DNA from: Paraburkholderia saeva
GTDB lineage: Bacteria; Pseudomonadota; Gammaproteobacteria; Burkholderiales; Burkholderiaceae
Direction of reading: 5' to 3'
Assembly (NCBI RefSeq): GCF_907164555.1
Contig: NZ_CAJQZC010000002.1
Span: 62,001-126,000, forward strand
Length of the DNA: 64,000 bases
Shown: positions 34,330-44,550 of the stretch, in pieces
How positions within the stretch are numbered: the first letter of the stretch is position 1
Layout of the letters: each line of letters begins with the position of its first letter
Translations under genes and position numbers: made by a program
The notes under the pieces: model-generated
What the model was told of the DNA's origin: nothing
Seen by the model: the letters and a program-made list of their open reading frames with translations, nothing else
Databases searched by the model: none

Positions 34330-34428
34330 GACAGATCCTGAAACGTAGGCGAAAACGAAATGATGCCGCGCGCGGCGCACGAAAGCGAGCGTTTGCAGCA
34401 AGGGCCTGCCCGCGGGCCGCGGACGCCG

Positions 34429-36783
34429 TCAGTCTGACGCCGGCCAGGGCAGCCGGTCGAGCGACCAGTCGAGTTCGACGCCCACGACGCAACGCCCGTG
34501 CTCAGTCGGCACCGCGATGGTCACGGCGATGCACGGCCGGCCGCTTGCGAGCGAGAGATACGGGCTGCTCGTCACCGTAACGCCCGGGCGCAGCACCGCG
34601 TTCCTGAAATACGGCCGGTGATCCCACCGCGCGTCGCGCGGATTGGCGACCGGCTGCAGCGAATCGCCCGCTTTCATCGACGCCATCCCGTTCACCTCAA
34701 GCCCGACCTGACGGCCGCTTTCGTCGAGAATGAAACAGCTGATGCACAGTTCGAGCGTCGCGAGCGGCGCGAACGCATCTTCGAGCGGCACGCCGCCCGA
34801 GTAGGCCTGCGCGGCCAGGTCAAGCGCGAGCCGGTACGGATGAAGCTCCGATTCGAACAGCGCATGCTGATGCGTACGGCCTTCGGCGATCACGTCGAAC
34901 GCGTGGTCGATGCGGCGGTTCACCGGCTCCGGCGGCGTGATCGTCGCGGCAGGCCGGCCAAGCAGATAGCCCTGCGCGAAGTCCACGTTCGATTCGACGG
35001 CAAGAATCAGCTCGTCGGTGGTTTCCACACCTTCGACCACGACCAGCATGCCCGCCTGATGCAGCAGCGAAACCAGCTTCGGCAGGATCGGCTGCTGCGC
35101 GCCGGGGCTCGTCGCGCGGATCAGTTCGCCGTCGAGCTTCACAAGATCCGGACGGATCTGGAACAGGCGATCGAGGTTCGAATGGCCGGCACCGAAGTCG
35201 TCGACCGCGATCAGAAAACCGTGTTCGCGGTACTGTGTCGCCGCGCGCGACAGCGCGTCGACGCTGCCGCCGTGCGACTCCAGCAACTCGAGCACGACGC
35301 GCCCGGGGCTCAGTCCAACAGAACGGGCAACGTCGGCGAGCTGGTCCGCGTAGCCTTCCGCGACAAACGATGCCGGCAGGATGTTGAGGAACACCCACGC
35401 GTCGCCGGGAATCACGCGTGCGGCATTGGCAAGATGCAGCGCGTGACTCACGCGATCCAGATCGTTCTCGCTCGTAAACGGTTTCGGTGCGAAGAGGATC
35501 GCCGGCGGGATGAGCGACCCGTCGTCGCGCTCGCCGCGCAGCAGCGCCTCGAAACCGACCTGCTTCTGATGCGACAGACTGTAGAGCGGCTGGAAATGCG
35601 AGCTCAGATAGTGATCGTCCCACGGCTGGCGGACTGGCTCGCACGGCGACTCGCCGCCTGGGTGCGCGTCGCTCGCGGGCGACTCGAGCGGCTTGAGCCG
35701 CGCGGCGTCGGCCGACACGGCCCGTTCGGCGCACACGCGATTGCGGCCCGAGTGCTTCGCGCGCAGCAGCGCTTCGTCGGCGCGATCAAGCAGCGACATG
35801 AAGCCTTCGCCCACGCGATATTCCGCGACGCCGAAACTGGCCGTCAACGCACCGTCCGGACGCGCGATGCCCGAGATCGCGATGCGCAGCGTCTCCGCGA
35901 AGCCGACCGCGCTGCGCAACCCGCCCCGCTGCAGCAACGCGAACTCCTCGCCACCGATGCGGCTGACGTTGTTGTCCACACTGGTATGCGCTTTCAGGAG
36001 CTGCGCGACCTCATGGAGCATCTGGTCGCCGAGTGCGTGGCCGAAGCGGTCGTTCAGCGACTTGAAGTAATCGATATCGACGAAGATCGCGCTGAATTTC
36101 GCATCGTCGCTGGCCGTCGACAGCAGTTTCTCCGCGCCTTCCTTGAACGCGCGGCGGTTTTGCAGGCCCGTCAACGGATCGGTGGCGGCGAGTTGCACGA
36201 GGCGGTCTTCGAGCAGGAAGTGATTGCGTCGAAACCAGTAGAAACAGCCGTGAAAAACTGCCGCCGACGAAAAGCTGATCGCGATCCACATCCAGCAGAC
36301 GAGATGTGCGCCGTCGTGCGTCGGGTGTATGTCCAGCATGACTGGCAGCCCGGTCGCGTAGAACACGACGGTGCCGATGAGGAAATGCGTGGGGGTCAGC
36401 CAAAGCGGCGCGGCGCCCATCACGACCATCACCATCGCGGGGAGTGTCCACAGCAGCGGCGACGTGAGACCGATGACGTTGAGCCCGATGCCCACCTGCA
36501 GCATCAGCGTGAAAGCAACGCTGATCGCGCCAAACACCCATGTGGTCTTCACGCGGGGCATCGCCATGGCGAGGAGCGCGAGACACAGCCCGCAGGCGAA
36601 CCGGTGCTGCAACCCGATCGCCGGACCCTCGACGAAACTGCGCGTCGCGACAAACGACAGGTACGCCACGACGGCAAACGCCATCGTGATCGCGGAGAGC
36701 GAACGCTGATGTTCAAGCGAGCGCTGATGAAACCGGCGACGGAAGCCGGCATCAGTAGTCTGTCGCGTGGTGGAGGAAAGCAT
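34429..36783 (-). CDS. Membrane-bound diguanylate cyclase/phosphodiesterase (GGDEF-EAL)
   Basis: A 784-residue protein from ATG 36783. Residues ~30-190 contain about six membrane helices (AITMAFAVVAYLSFVATRSF ...). The GGDEF domain reads RIGGEEFALL; the position of the inhibitory RxxD site holds TSVD, so product inhibition is likely absent. The EAL domain has FEALLRG, NILPASF, IAVDDFGAGHSNL, VKLDGEL and VVVEGVETTDEL, so catalytic residues look intact. After EAL comes a ~180-residue domain (YFRNAVLRPGVTVTSSPYLS) like the cache-type YkuI C-terminal domain. It makes or breaks cyclic di-GMP at the inner membrane. Confidence 0.92.
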   Translation of the reverse strand: MLSSTTRQTTDAGFRRRFHQRSLEHQRSLSAITMAFAVVAYLSFVATRSFVEGPAIGLQHRFACGLCLALLAMAMPRVKTTWVFGAISVAFTLMLQVGIGLNVIGLTSPLLWTLPAMVMVVMGAAPLWLTPTHFLIGTVVFYATGLPVMLDIHPTHDGAHLVCWMWIAISFSSAAVFHGCFYWFRRNHFLLEDRLVQLAATDPLTGLQNRRAFKEGAEKLLSTASDDAKFSAIFVDIDYFKSLNDRFGHALGDQMLHEVAQLLKAHTSVDNNVSRIGGEEFALLQRGGLRSAVGFAETLRIAISGIARPDGALTASFGVAEYRVGEGFMSLLDRADEALLRAKHSGRNRVCAERAVSADAARLKPLESPASDAHPGGESPCEPVRQPWDDHYLSSHFQPLYSLSHQKQVGFEALLRGERDDGSLIPPAILFAPKPFTSENDLDRVSHALHLANAARVIPGDAWVFLNILPASFVAEGYADQLADVARSVGLSPGRVVLELLESHGGSVDALSRAATQYREHGFLIAVDDFGAGHSNLDRLFQIRPDLVKLDGELIRATSPGAQQPILPKLVSLLHQAGMLVVVEGVETTDELILAVESNVDFAQGYLLGRPAATITPPEPVNRRIDHAFDVIAEGRTHQHALFESELHPYRLALDLAAQAYSGGVPLEDAFAPLATLELCISCFILDESGRQVGLEVNGMASMKAGDSLQPVANPRDARWDHRPYFRNAVLRPGVTVTSSPYLSLASGRPCIAVTIAVPTEHGRCVVGVELDWSLDRLPWPASD

Positions 36784-36960
36784 ATCGATGAGAATCAGGC
36801 CGGCTCCGGTCACTTTGCCATTGGTTAACGGCAAAAAATCGCCTGGGTTGAGCGGATCAGCCTGTGAGGCGCGACGACACAACGTAGCGGTGCTCCGCCG
36901 GCACGTAATAGCGCGCAGGAGCATTGTGGTGCATCAAAAAAAACTGCCCGGCAAAAACAA

Positions 36961-36992
36961 AAACCCCGCATGACTTTCGTCATGCGGGGTTT
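36961..36992. terminator. Bidirectional rho-independent terminator
   Basis: AACCCCGCATGAC (36961-36973) pairs perfectly with GTCATGCGGGGTT (36978-36990) over a TTTC loop, with T-tract on one side and A-tract on the other. It directly follows the 3' end of tRNA-Ser on the minus strand and should end that transcript. Confidence 0.85.
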
Positions 36993-37000
36993 TCTGGATT

Positions 37001-37091
37001 CTGGCGGAAAGGGTGGGATTCGAACCCACGGTACAGCATAACTGTACACCGGATTTCGAGTCCGGCGCATTCGACCACTCTGCCACCTTTC
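37001..37091 (-). tRNA. tRNA-Ser (anticodon CGA)
   Basis: On the minus strand it reads GGAAAGGTGGCAGAGTGGTC at the 5' end, an anticodon stem CCGGA-CUCGAAA-UCCGG (anticodon CGA), a long class II variable arm (TGTACAG-TTAT-GCTGTAC), the T-arm GTGGG-TTCGAAT-CCCAC and a 3' acceptor CCTTTCCG with encoded CCA. The 7-bp acceptor stem GGAAAGG/CCTTTCC is perfect. It decodes UCG. It lies downstream of serS on the same strand. Confidence 0.97.
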
Positions 37092-37248
37092 CGGCATTGT
37101 TGACGCTTGAATTTTGGCTTTTGCGTCAGTCCTCAAGCGGGTCGCTGCTTGGGGAAGCGAAGATTATAGAACAGTTGAAACCGCTTTCCAAGCCCCTTTT
37201 TGCAAAAACTCGCAAAGGCCCGACGCAATCCTGCCCGGCGCCCTTTAC

Positions 37249-38637
<1,389 letters not shown>

Positions 38638-39951
38638 TCAATCTTTCTTCTGCCTGTTCTCGCTGCGCCATTGCGCATCGAGCTCACGCAGACGGTTCAT
38701 CTTGTCGGCGATCCTGCCTTCGAGACCGCGCGGCGTCGGTTCGTACCAGTGCGGCTCGCGCATGCCATCGGGCAGATAGGTTTCGCCGGCTGCGTACGCG
38801 TCGGGCTCGTCGTGCGCGTAGCGATAGTCGTGGCCGTAGCCAAGCTCTTTCATCAACTTCGTCGGCGCGTTACGCAGATGCACCGGCACGCCGCGCGACT
38901 GGTCCTTCCCGACGAACCGACGCGCCTCGTTGTACGCCATGTAGCCCGCGTTCGACTTCGGCGCGACTGCAAGATAGATGATCGCCTGCGCGAGCGCGAG
39001 CTCGCCTTCGGGTGTGCCGAGACGCTCGTAGGTTTCGGCAGCGTCGAGCGCGATGCGCGCGGCGCGCGGGTCGGCGAGGCCGATGTCCTCCCACGCCATG
39101 CGCACGATGCGCCGCGCGAGATAACGCGCGTCCGCGCCGCCGTCGAGCATGCGGCAGAACCAGTACAGCGCGCCGTCCGGATTGCTGCCGCGCACGGATT
39201 TATGCAGCGCGCTGATCTGGTCGTAAAACGCGTCGCCGCCCTTGTCGAAGCGGCGCAGGTTTTCGGTGAGCGCACTGCCGAGCAACGCGCCGTCGATTTC
39301 CGTCGTCTTCTGCTGCACGGCGGCCCGCGCGACGATTTCCAGGTTGTTCAGCAGCTTGCGTCCGTCGCCGTCGGCGGAGCCGATCAGCGCGTCGCGCGCT
39401 TCGTCCGTGAACGTGAGGCCGCCGAGTTCCTTCTGCGCGCGATCGAGCAGTTCGCGCTGCTCGTCGTCGTCCAGGCTTTTCAGCACGTAGACAGCGGCCC
39501 GCGACAGCAACGCGCTGTTCACCTCGAACGACGGGTTCTCGGTCGTCGCGCCGACGAACACGAACAGCCCCGACTCGACGTGCGGAAGAAACGCATCCTG
39601 CTGGCTCTTGTTGAAGCGGTGAACCTCGTCGACGAACACCAGTGTCTGGTGGCCGTGCGCGCGATGCACCTGTGCGGTTTCGACGGCCTCGCGGATATCC
39701 TTCACGCCCGAAAGCACCGCCGACAGCGCGATGAACTCCGCATGAAATGCGGCGGCCATGAGGCGCGCGAGCGTGGTTTTGCCGACGCCGGGCGGGCCCC
39801 AGAGGATCATGGAATGCGCCTCGCCCGATTCGAACGCGACACGCAGCGGCTTGTTCGGACCGAGCAGGTGCTTCTGTCCGATCACTTCGTCGACAGTGCG
39901 GGGGCGCAGCCGCTCGGCAAGTGGCACGTTGGCACGGGTTTCTTCAAACAT
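38638..39951 (-). CDS. rarA: Replication-associated recombination protein A
   Basis: A 437-residue AAA+ ATPase. ATG 39951 gives [20 protein letters not shown], the usual start; upstream codons are atypical. Walker A is [12 protein letters not shown] and Walker B is [20 protein letters not shown], with sensor 1 [12 protein letters not shown]. The C-terminal MgsA domains include [20 protein letters not shown] and [16 protein letters not shown]. It acts at stalled forks with SSB. It is co-directional with serS, as in many proteobacteria. Confidence 0.95.
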   Translation of the reverse strand: MFEETRANVPLAERLRPRTVDEVIGQKHLLGPNKPLRVAFESGEAHSMILWGPPGVGKTTLARLMAAAFHAEFIALSAVLSGVKDIREAVETAQVHRAHGHQTLVFVDEVHRFNKSQQDAFLPHVESGLFVFVGATTENPSFEVNSALLSRAAVYVLKSLDDDEQRELLDRAQKELGGLTFTDEARDALIGSADGDGRKLLNNLEIVARAAVQQKTTEIDGALLGSALTENLRRFDKGGDAFYDQISALHKSVRGSNPDGALYWFCRMLDGGADARYLARRIVRMAWEDIGLADPRAARIALDAAETYERLGTPEGELALAQAIIYLAVAPKSNAGYMAYNEARRFVGKDQSRGVPVHLRNAPTKLMKELGYGHDYRYAHDEPDAYAAGETYLPDGMREPHWYEPTPRGLEGRIADKMNRLRELDAQWRSENRQKKD

Positions 39952-40201
39952 GGCGTTTTGTGGATAATCTCGCATTCGGTACAGCAAGGTGCGTGCGCGG
40001 GTGGCGCGCCTTCACGATCCTGCATTATGACAGCCGGCAGACCGTGGCGAGATGCGGGCACGCGACGTTAACCATCCGGCCAGGGTCACAGCGCTGCCGA
40101 CACGCGGCACAATGCGGTCATGCGGTCGTGCTCTCCGGAACCGGGGCGCATGTTGCCTCGCCGCATCAAGATAAATCAGCAACACACAGGGACACCTTTA
40201 G

Positions 40202-41518
40202 ATGGCAAACGATCCAGTCTCCGGCGAAGCCGGTTCTACTTACGCTCCGCTTACACCGGTGCCCGACTCGCGACGCGCGTTTCGCACCAGCGACGCGTTC
40301 GCGCTGTGGTTCTCGCTCGGCATCGGTCTGCTGGTGGCGCAGGCGGGCGCACTGCTCGTGCCAGGCCTGTCGCTGCCGCATGCGCTGGCAGCGATCGTCA
40401 TCGGCAGCGTGATCGGCGTCGTGCTGCTGGCGCTGGCCGGCGTGATCGGCACGGATACGGGGCTCGCGGCCATGTCGTCGCTGCGGCCTACGCTCGGCGT
40501 ACGTGGCGCCTCGGTGCCGGCCGTGCTCAACGCGGTGCAGCTGGTCGGCTGGGGGGCGTTCGAAATCATCGTGATGCGCGATTCCGCCGATGCGCTCGCC
40601 AAACAGTCGTTCGGTCTTTCGATGCCGCTCATCTGGACGGTGATCTTCGGCGTACTGGCCACGCTGCTCGCGATCAGCGGGCCACTTTCGTTCGTGCGGC
40701 GCTTTTTGCGCACCTGGGGCATCTGGCTGTTACTCGCGGGCGCAGTGTGGCTCACGTGGAACGTGCTCGCAAAGCACGATCTCGCCGCGCTGATGCAGCG
40801 TCCCGGCACGGGTGAAATGCCGTTTGGCGGCGCGATCGATCTGGTCGTCGCCATGCCGCTTTCGTGGTTGCCGCTGATCGCGGATTACACGCGCTTTGGC
40901 CGTCGCGCGGGCGAGACGTTTCGCGGCACGCTACTCGGCTACGGCATCGCGAACATCTGGTTCTATGCGCTCGGCGCGATCTATGGCCTGGCTGCCGGCG
41001 GCGGCGACACCCTGCTGACCACGGCGCTCGCCCAGGCCGGCGGCGGTCTCGCACTGCTGCTGATCCTGATCGACGAAATCGACAACGCGTTTGCCGATAT
41101 CCACTCTGCGGCCGTGTCGACCGGTACGTTCTGGACCCGCATGGGCGTGCCGCTGCTGTCGGCTTCGTTCGGTCTGGTCTGCACGGTGATCGCGCTGGCG
41201 GTGCCGATGGCGAAGTACCAGAACTTCCTGCTGCTGATCGGCTCGGTATTCGCGCCGCTCTTCGGCGTGGTGCTGGTGGATCACTTCATCGTCCGCAAAC
41301 GTCGTATCGATGCGGCGGTGATCGGCGACGTGCGCGGGCGCTACGGTTTCTCGGGCGGCTGGCACGTCAGCGCGTTCATCGCGTGGGCGATCGGCATCGT
41401 GGCCTATCAGGCGATCAACCAATGGCTGCCGAATCTCGGCGCTACACTGCCGGCGCTCGCGGTCGGCGCGCTGTGTTATCTCGCGTTCGTGTCCGGGCGG
41501 CGCGAAGCGTACGCGTAA
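40202..41518 (+). CDS. NCS1-family purine/pyrimidine-type permease
   Basis: A 438-residue inner-membrane protein with about 12 hydrophobic helices. FALWFSLGIGLLVAQAGALL at helix 1, MSSLRPTLGVRGASVPAVLN, VQLVGWGAFEIIVM and PLSWLPLIADYTRFGR are typical of the cytosine-permease branch (CodB/CytX-like). It could carry cytosine, hydroxymethylpyrimidine or another small nitrogen compound. No thiamine riboswitch is visible upstream, so CytX is not supported. It converges with the agmatinase-family gene, suggesting that nitrogen compounds are handled together. Confidence 0.82.
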   Translation: MANDPVSGEAGSTYAPLTPVPDSRRAFRTSDAFALWFSLGIGLLVAQAGALLVPGLSLPHALAAIVIGSVIGVVLLALAGVIGTDTGLAAMSSLRPTLGVRGASVPAVLNAVQLVGWGAFEIIVMRDSADALAKQSFGLSMPLIWTVIFGVLATLLAISGPLSFVRRFLRTWGIWLLLAGAVWLTWNVLAKHDLAALMQRPGTGEMPFGGAIDLVVAMPLSWLPLIADYTRFGRRAGETFRGTLLGYGIANIWFYALGAIYGLAAGGGDTLLTTALAQAGGGLALLLILIDEIDNAFADIHSAAVSTGTFWTRMGVPLLSASFGLVCTVIALAVPMAKYQNFLLLIGSVFAPLFGVVLVDHFIVRKRRIDAAVIGDVRGRYGFSGGWHVSAFIAWAIGIVAYQAINQWLPNLGATLPALAVGALCYLAFVSGRREAYA

Positions 41519-41525
41519 ATGCAAA

Positions 41526-41556
41526 TGGCCCGCCTGTCGTGAGACATCGCGGGCCA
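41526..41556. terminator. Convergent-gene terminator hairpin
   Basis: TGGCCCGC (41526-41533) pairs perfectly with GCGGGCCA (41549-41556). It lies in the 53-bp gap between the convergent permease and agmatinase-family genes, with a short T-run (CTTTTAC) after it on the plus strand, and probably ends both transcripts. Confidence 0.6.
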
Positions 41557-41571
41557 CTCGGCTTTTACAGC

Positions 41572-42564
41572 TTAGCGCGACGCCGGTCGATACTCGACGC
41601 CTGGCAGCACGCACAGCAGTTCATACGCCAGATTCGCACCGAGCAAGGCGGTCGTGCCGAACGGATCGTACGGAGGCGCGACTTCCACCAGATCGCAGCC
41701 GACGATGTTCAGCCCATGCGATCCGCGGATGATTTCGAGCGCCTGCGGCACCGTCAGCCCGGCGATCTCGGGCGTGCCCGTACCCGGCGCAAACGCCGGA
41801 TCGATACCGTCGATATCGAACGTGATGTACACCGGGCCGTCGCCCATGCGCTCACGCACACGCTTCATCAAGGGTGCCAGCGACTGGTTCCAGCACGCTT
41901 CGGCCTGTACGACTTCGAAGCCCTGATCGCGGCACCAGTCGAAGTCTTCCGCTGCATAGCCGGTGCCACGCAGGCCGATCTGCACAACACGCGACGTGTC
42001 CAGCAGCCCCTCTTCCACCGCGCGGCGAAACGGCGTGCCGTGGGCGATCTTCTCGCCCATCATCGTGTCGTTGACGTCTGCGTGCGCGTCGACGTGAATC
42101 AGGCCGACCTTGCCGTGCTTGCGGTGAATCGCGCGCAGGATCGGCAGCGCGATCGTGTGATCGCCGCCTAGCGTGACCGGCTTTGCGCCGTGCTGAAGAA
42201 TTTCGTCGTAGGCGGTCTCGATGCGTGCGATCGAATCGAGCAGGTTGTACGGATTGATCGCCACGTCACCGATATCGGCTACGCGCAGCGAATCGAACGG
42301 CGCTGCACGCGTCGCCATGTTGTACGGGCGAAGCAGGACCGATTCCGAGCGGATCTGGCGCGGGCCGAAACGCGCGCCCGTCCGGTTCGACGTCCCGAGG
42401 TCGAACGGCACGCCGACAAAGCACGCGTCCAGCCCTTCAGCCGATTCGACGTATGGTAGCCGCATCATCGTCGTGATGCCGCCGCAGCGGGCCATCTGGT
42501 TGCCCGAAAGCGGTTGCGGATGTTCGGCGTTGGCGTCGGGAAAAACGAAGGCTGAAGGTTTCAT
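41572..42564 (-). CDS. Agmatinase-family ureohydrolase
   Basis: A 330-residue enzyme. Binuclear manganese sites are clear: GGDHTIALP, LIHVDAHADVND and ITFDIDGIDPAFAPGTGTPE. These belong to the arginase/agmatinase fold, which releases urea from a guanidino substrate. The N-terminal MARCGGITTMMRLPYVES pattern is shared by agmatinase, guanidinobutyrase and guanidinopropionase, so the exact substrate is open. It is divergent from a LysR regulator (42760), the arrangement seen for guanidinobutyrase and its regulator in Pseudomonas. Confidence 0.88.
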   Translation of the reverse strand: MKPSAFVFPDANAEHPQPLSGNQMARCGGITTMMRLPYVESAEGLDACFVGVPFDLGTSNRTGARFGPRQIRSESVLLRPYNMATRAAPFDSLRVADIGDVAINPYNLLDSIARIETAYDEILQHGAKPVTLGGDHTIALPILRAIHRKHGKVGLIHVDAHADVNDTMMGEKIAHGTPFRRAVEEGLLDTSRVVQIGLRGTGYAAEDFDWCRDQGFEVVQAEACWNQSLAPLMKRVRERMGDGPVYITFDIDGIDPAFAPGTGTPEIAGLTVPQALEIIRGSHGLNIVGCDLVEVAPPYDPFGTTALLGANLAYELLCVLPGVEYRPASR

Positions 42565-42759
42565 CGTGGCTCGCCCATAAAAGATGCGGATCTTGCGGAA
42601 GGGGCTGGCTTACATGGGGTAATCCCGATCAATCCAGAACCCGTTTGAATTCTCATTCTTGTGCACTTTTCGCGAAGATAAAATGCGAACAGAATAAACT
42701 TCACATTCATCGGCATCGATGTTTCCCTGCCCTACCTTCGCGCCACGGTGCACAACGCC

Positions 42760-43698
42760 ATGTTCTCCCAACTGACCGACCTCGATCTACGGCTGATTCG
42801 CGTGTTTCTGGCCATCGTCGACGCCGGCGGCGTCACGGCCGCGCAGGCGACGCTCAACATCGGCCAGTCGACGATCAGCACCCAACTCGCCACGCTCGAA
42901 ACGCGCCTGGGATACCGGCTATGCGAGCGCGGGCGCGGCGGATTCGCGCTGACCGCGCGCGGCGAACAGTTCGTGGACGCCGCGCGCACGCTGCTTTCGG
43001 CGATGGATACGTTCGGGATGCAGGCGCGCAACGTCGGAAGAAAGCTGGTTGGCACGCTGGGAATCGGCATGATCGGCCACACGCCGGTGTCGGCGAGCGC
43101 ACGGATCAGCGAAGCGATCCGCCGCTTTCGCGCACGCGACGAGTCCGTGCGGTTCTCCATTCTCGTGCGCTCGCCGGGGGAGCTTGAAGAGCTGTTGCTA
43201 AGCGAGCGCATTCAGGTCGGCATCGGCTACTTCTGGCACCGGGTACCGTCGCTCGAATACACGGAGATTTTCGCGGAAGACCAGTTCGCGTATTGCGCGA
43301 AGGATCACCCGCTCTTCGCCACGGCGGGCACTGTCGACCCGGCCGAAGCCGCGCAACACGCATGGGCGTGGCGCAGCTATCCACTACCTGAGGCTGGAAG
43401 TTCGACGGCCGCGCAGAACGTCACCGCCGTGGCCGACAACATGGAGGCGGTCGCGATGCTCGTGCTCTCCGGCTGCCATCTCGGCTATCTGCCGGAGCAC
43501 TACGCCGCGCCGTATCTGAAGGCGGGTCTGCTCGCCGCGCTGAATCCGCAGTCGATGCGCTACCGCGTCACGTTCCAGATGGTCACGCGTGCGCGGCAGC
43601 ACCGCACGGATATCGTCGAGGCATTCATCGACGACATGAAGGCCGTCCATCCGCCGGGCGAAGTAAACGCCGCAAACGAAACGGGCGGAAACGCCTAA
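42760..43698 (+). CDS. LysR-family transcriptional regulator
   Basis: A 312-residue regulator (ATG 42760; GTG 42748 also in frame). The N-terminal winged helix ([40 protein letters not shown]) is the LysR signature; residues ~95-290 form the periplasmic-binding-like sensor domain. It is divergent from the agmatinase-family gene with a ~195-bp shared promoter region, so it probably controls that gene and perhaps the permease. Its last four bases overlap the convergent lolA stop. Confidence 0.9.
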   Translation: MFSQLTDLDLRLIRVFLAIVDAGGVTAAQATLNIGQSTISTQLATLETRLGYRLCERGRGGFALTARGEQFVDAARTLLSAMDTFGMQARNVGRKLVGTLGIGMIGHTPVSASARISEAIRRFRARDESVRFSILVRSPGELEELLLSERIQVGIGYFWHRVPSLEYTEIFAEDQFAYCAKDHPLFATAGTVDPAEAAQHAWAWRSYPLPEAGSSTAAQNVTAVADNMEAVAMLVLSGCHLGYLPEHYAAPYLKAGLLAALNPQSMRYRVTFQMVTRARQHRTDIVEAFIDDMKAVHPPGEVNAANETGGNA

Positions 43699-44420
43699 CC
43701 GTTGATCACATCCGCGCCCTTCGGCACGGTGAACTTGAACTGGTTAGGCGTGAGCGGCGGATTCTTCTGGATGTTCGAGAACGTCAGCAGCGTGACGTTG
43801 CCGAACACGTCGTGCAGTTCCATCGCTTCCAGATTGCCGTTGCGAAAGCCAATGCCGACGCGCTGAAACTGCGTGTCCTTCGACTTCGGCGTGAGTTCGA
43901 GCCAGTCGATACCATCTTTCACGCCCGCGTCGTGCAGCGTGAAGTTCTTGTCGAGATCGTTGCTGCCGAAGAGGATCGCCGCCGGGCTTGCGCCGAGCGC
44001 GCCGCCCAGCGTGCGCACCGTGACCTGGTTCAGGTCCTTGTCGTAGACGTAGAGCTTGTCACCGTCGGCCTGCAGCAACTGTTCATACGGCTTCTCGTAC
44101 GCCCAGATGAACTTGCCCGGCCGCGCGAACAGGAACGTGCCGCTCGATGTGCCGCCCGCCTTCGACGTCGTCGACATCGCACCGCTTGCGCCCTGCGCAT
44201 TGCCCGGCGCCTTCACCTCGCGCTGCACGAACGTGCCGCGCGCCGCATGCACCTGCGACACGAACGCCTTCAGCTGCTCCGTTCCGCTCGCAAACGCCTG
44301 CGACGCGAACAGCATCGACGCGCCCACCACGACACCCGCCGCGACGCGAGCCAGCGAACGCGCCACTTGAGCGAAAGCGAAACGGGAAACACGGGCATTT
44401 AGCCCGACAGGTTGCTGCAT
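43695..44420 (-). CDS. lolA: Outer-membrane lipoprotein carrier protein LolA
   Basis: A 241-residue periplasmic chaperone. ATG 44420 is chosen because GGAGAAAGAC lies before it; ATG 44432 is an alternative. The signal peptide ends at QAFASG. Family features: [55 protein letters not shown] and a C-terminal [14 protein letters not shown], with ASPAAILFG. It accepts outer-membrane lipoproteins from LolCDE and passes them to LolB. It follows ftsK on the same strand after 130 bp. Confidence 0.95.
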   Translation of the reverse strand: MQQPVGLNARVSRFAFAQVARSLARVAAGVVVGASMLFASQAFASGTEQLKAFVSQVHAARGTFVQREVKAPGNAQGASGAMSTTSKAGGTSSGTFLFARPGKFIWAYEKPYEQLLQADGDKLYVYDKDLNQVTVRTLGGALGASPAAILFGSNDLDKNFTLHDAGVKDGIDWLELTPKSKDTQFQRVGIGFRNGNLEAMELHDVFGNVTLLTFSNIQKNPPLTPNQFKFTVPKGADVING

Positions 44421-44550
44421 GTCTTTCTCCATGGAAGGAATGTGTCGCTGCGGCCGCGTCGGTTGTCCGACGGGGCGTCGATGGCACGACGCCGCGCATC
44501 GGTCGCTAGTCATTGCCCGGGGGCTACCGGACACCGGCAGCCGGCCCGGC

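Noticed and set aside
34498..36828. 776-codon plus-strand frame opposite the GGDEF-EAL gene
   Set aside because: Arg/His-rich composition and no domain; the opposite strand has an intact, motif-rich protein.
37001..37091. tRNA-Ser as integration site of the island
   Set aside because: The tRNA is complete, has its own terminator and lies 15 kb from the integrase with no element genes beside it.
40072..40201. Thiamine or purine riboswitch upstream of the NCS1 permease
   Set aside because: No conserved TPP-box sequence or purine-switch loops could be found in the 130-bp leader.
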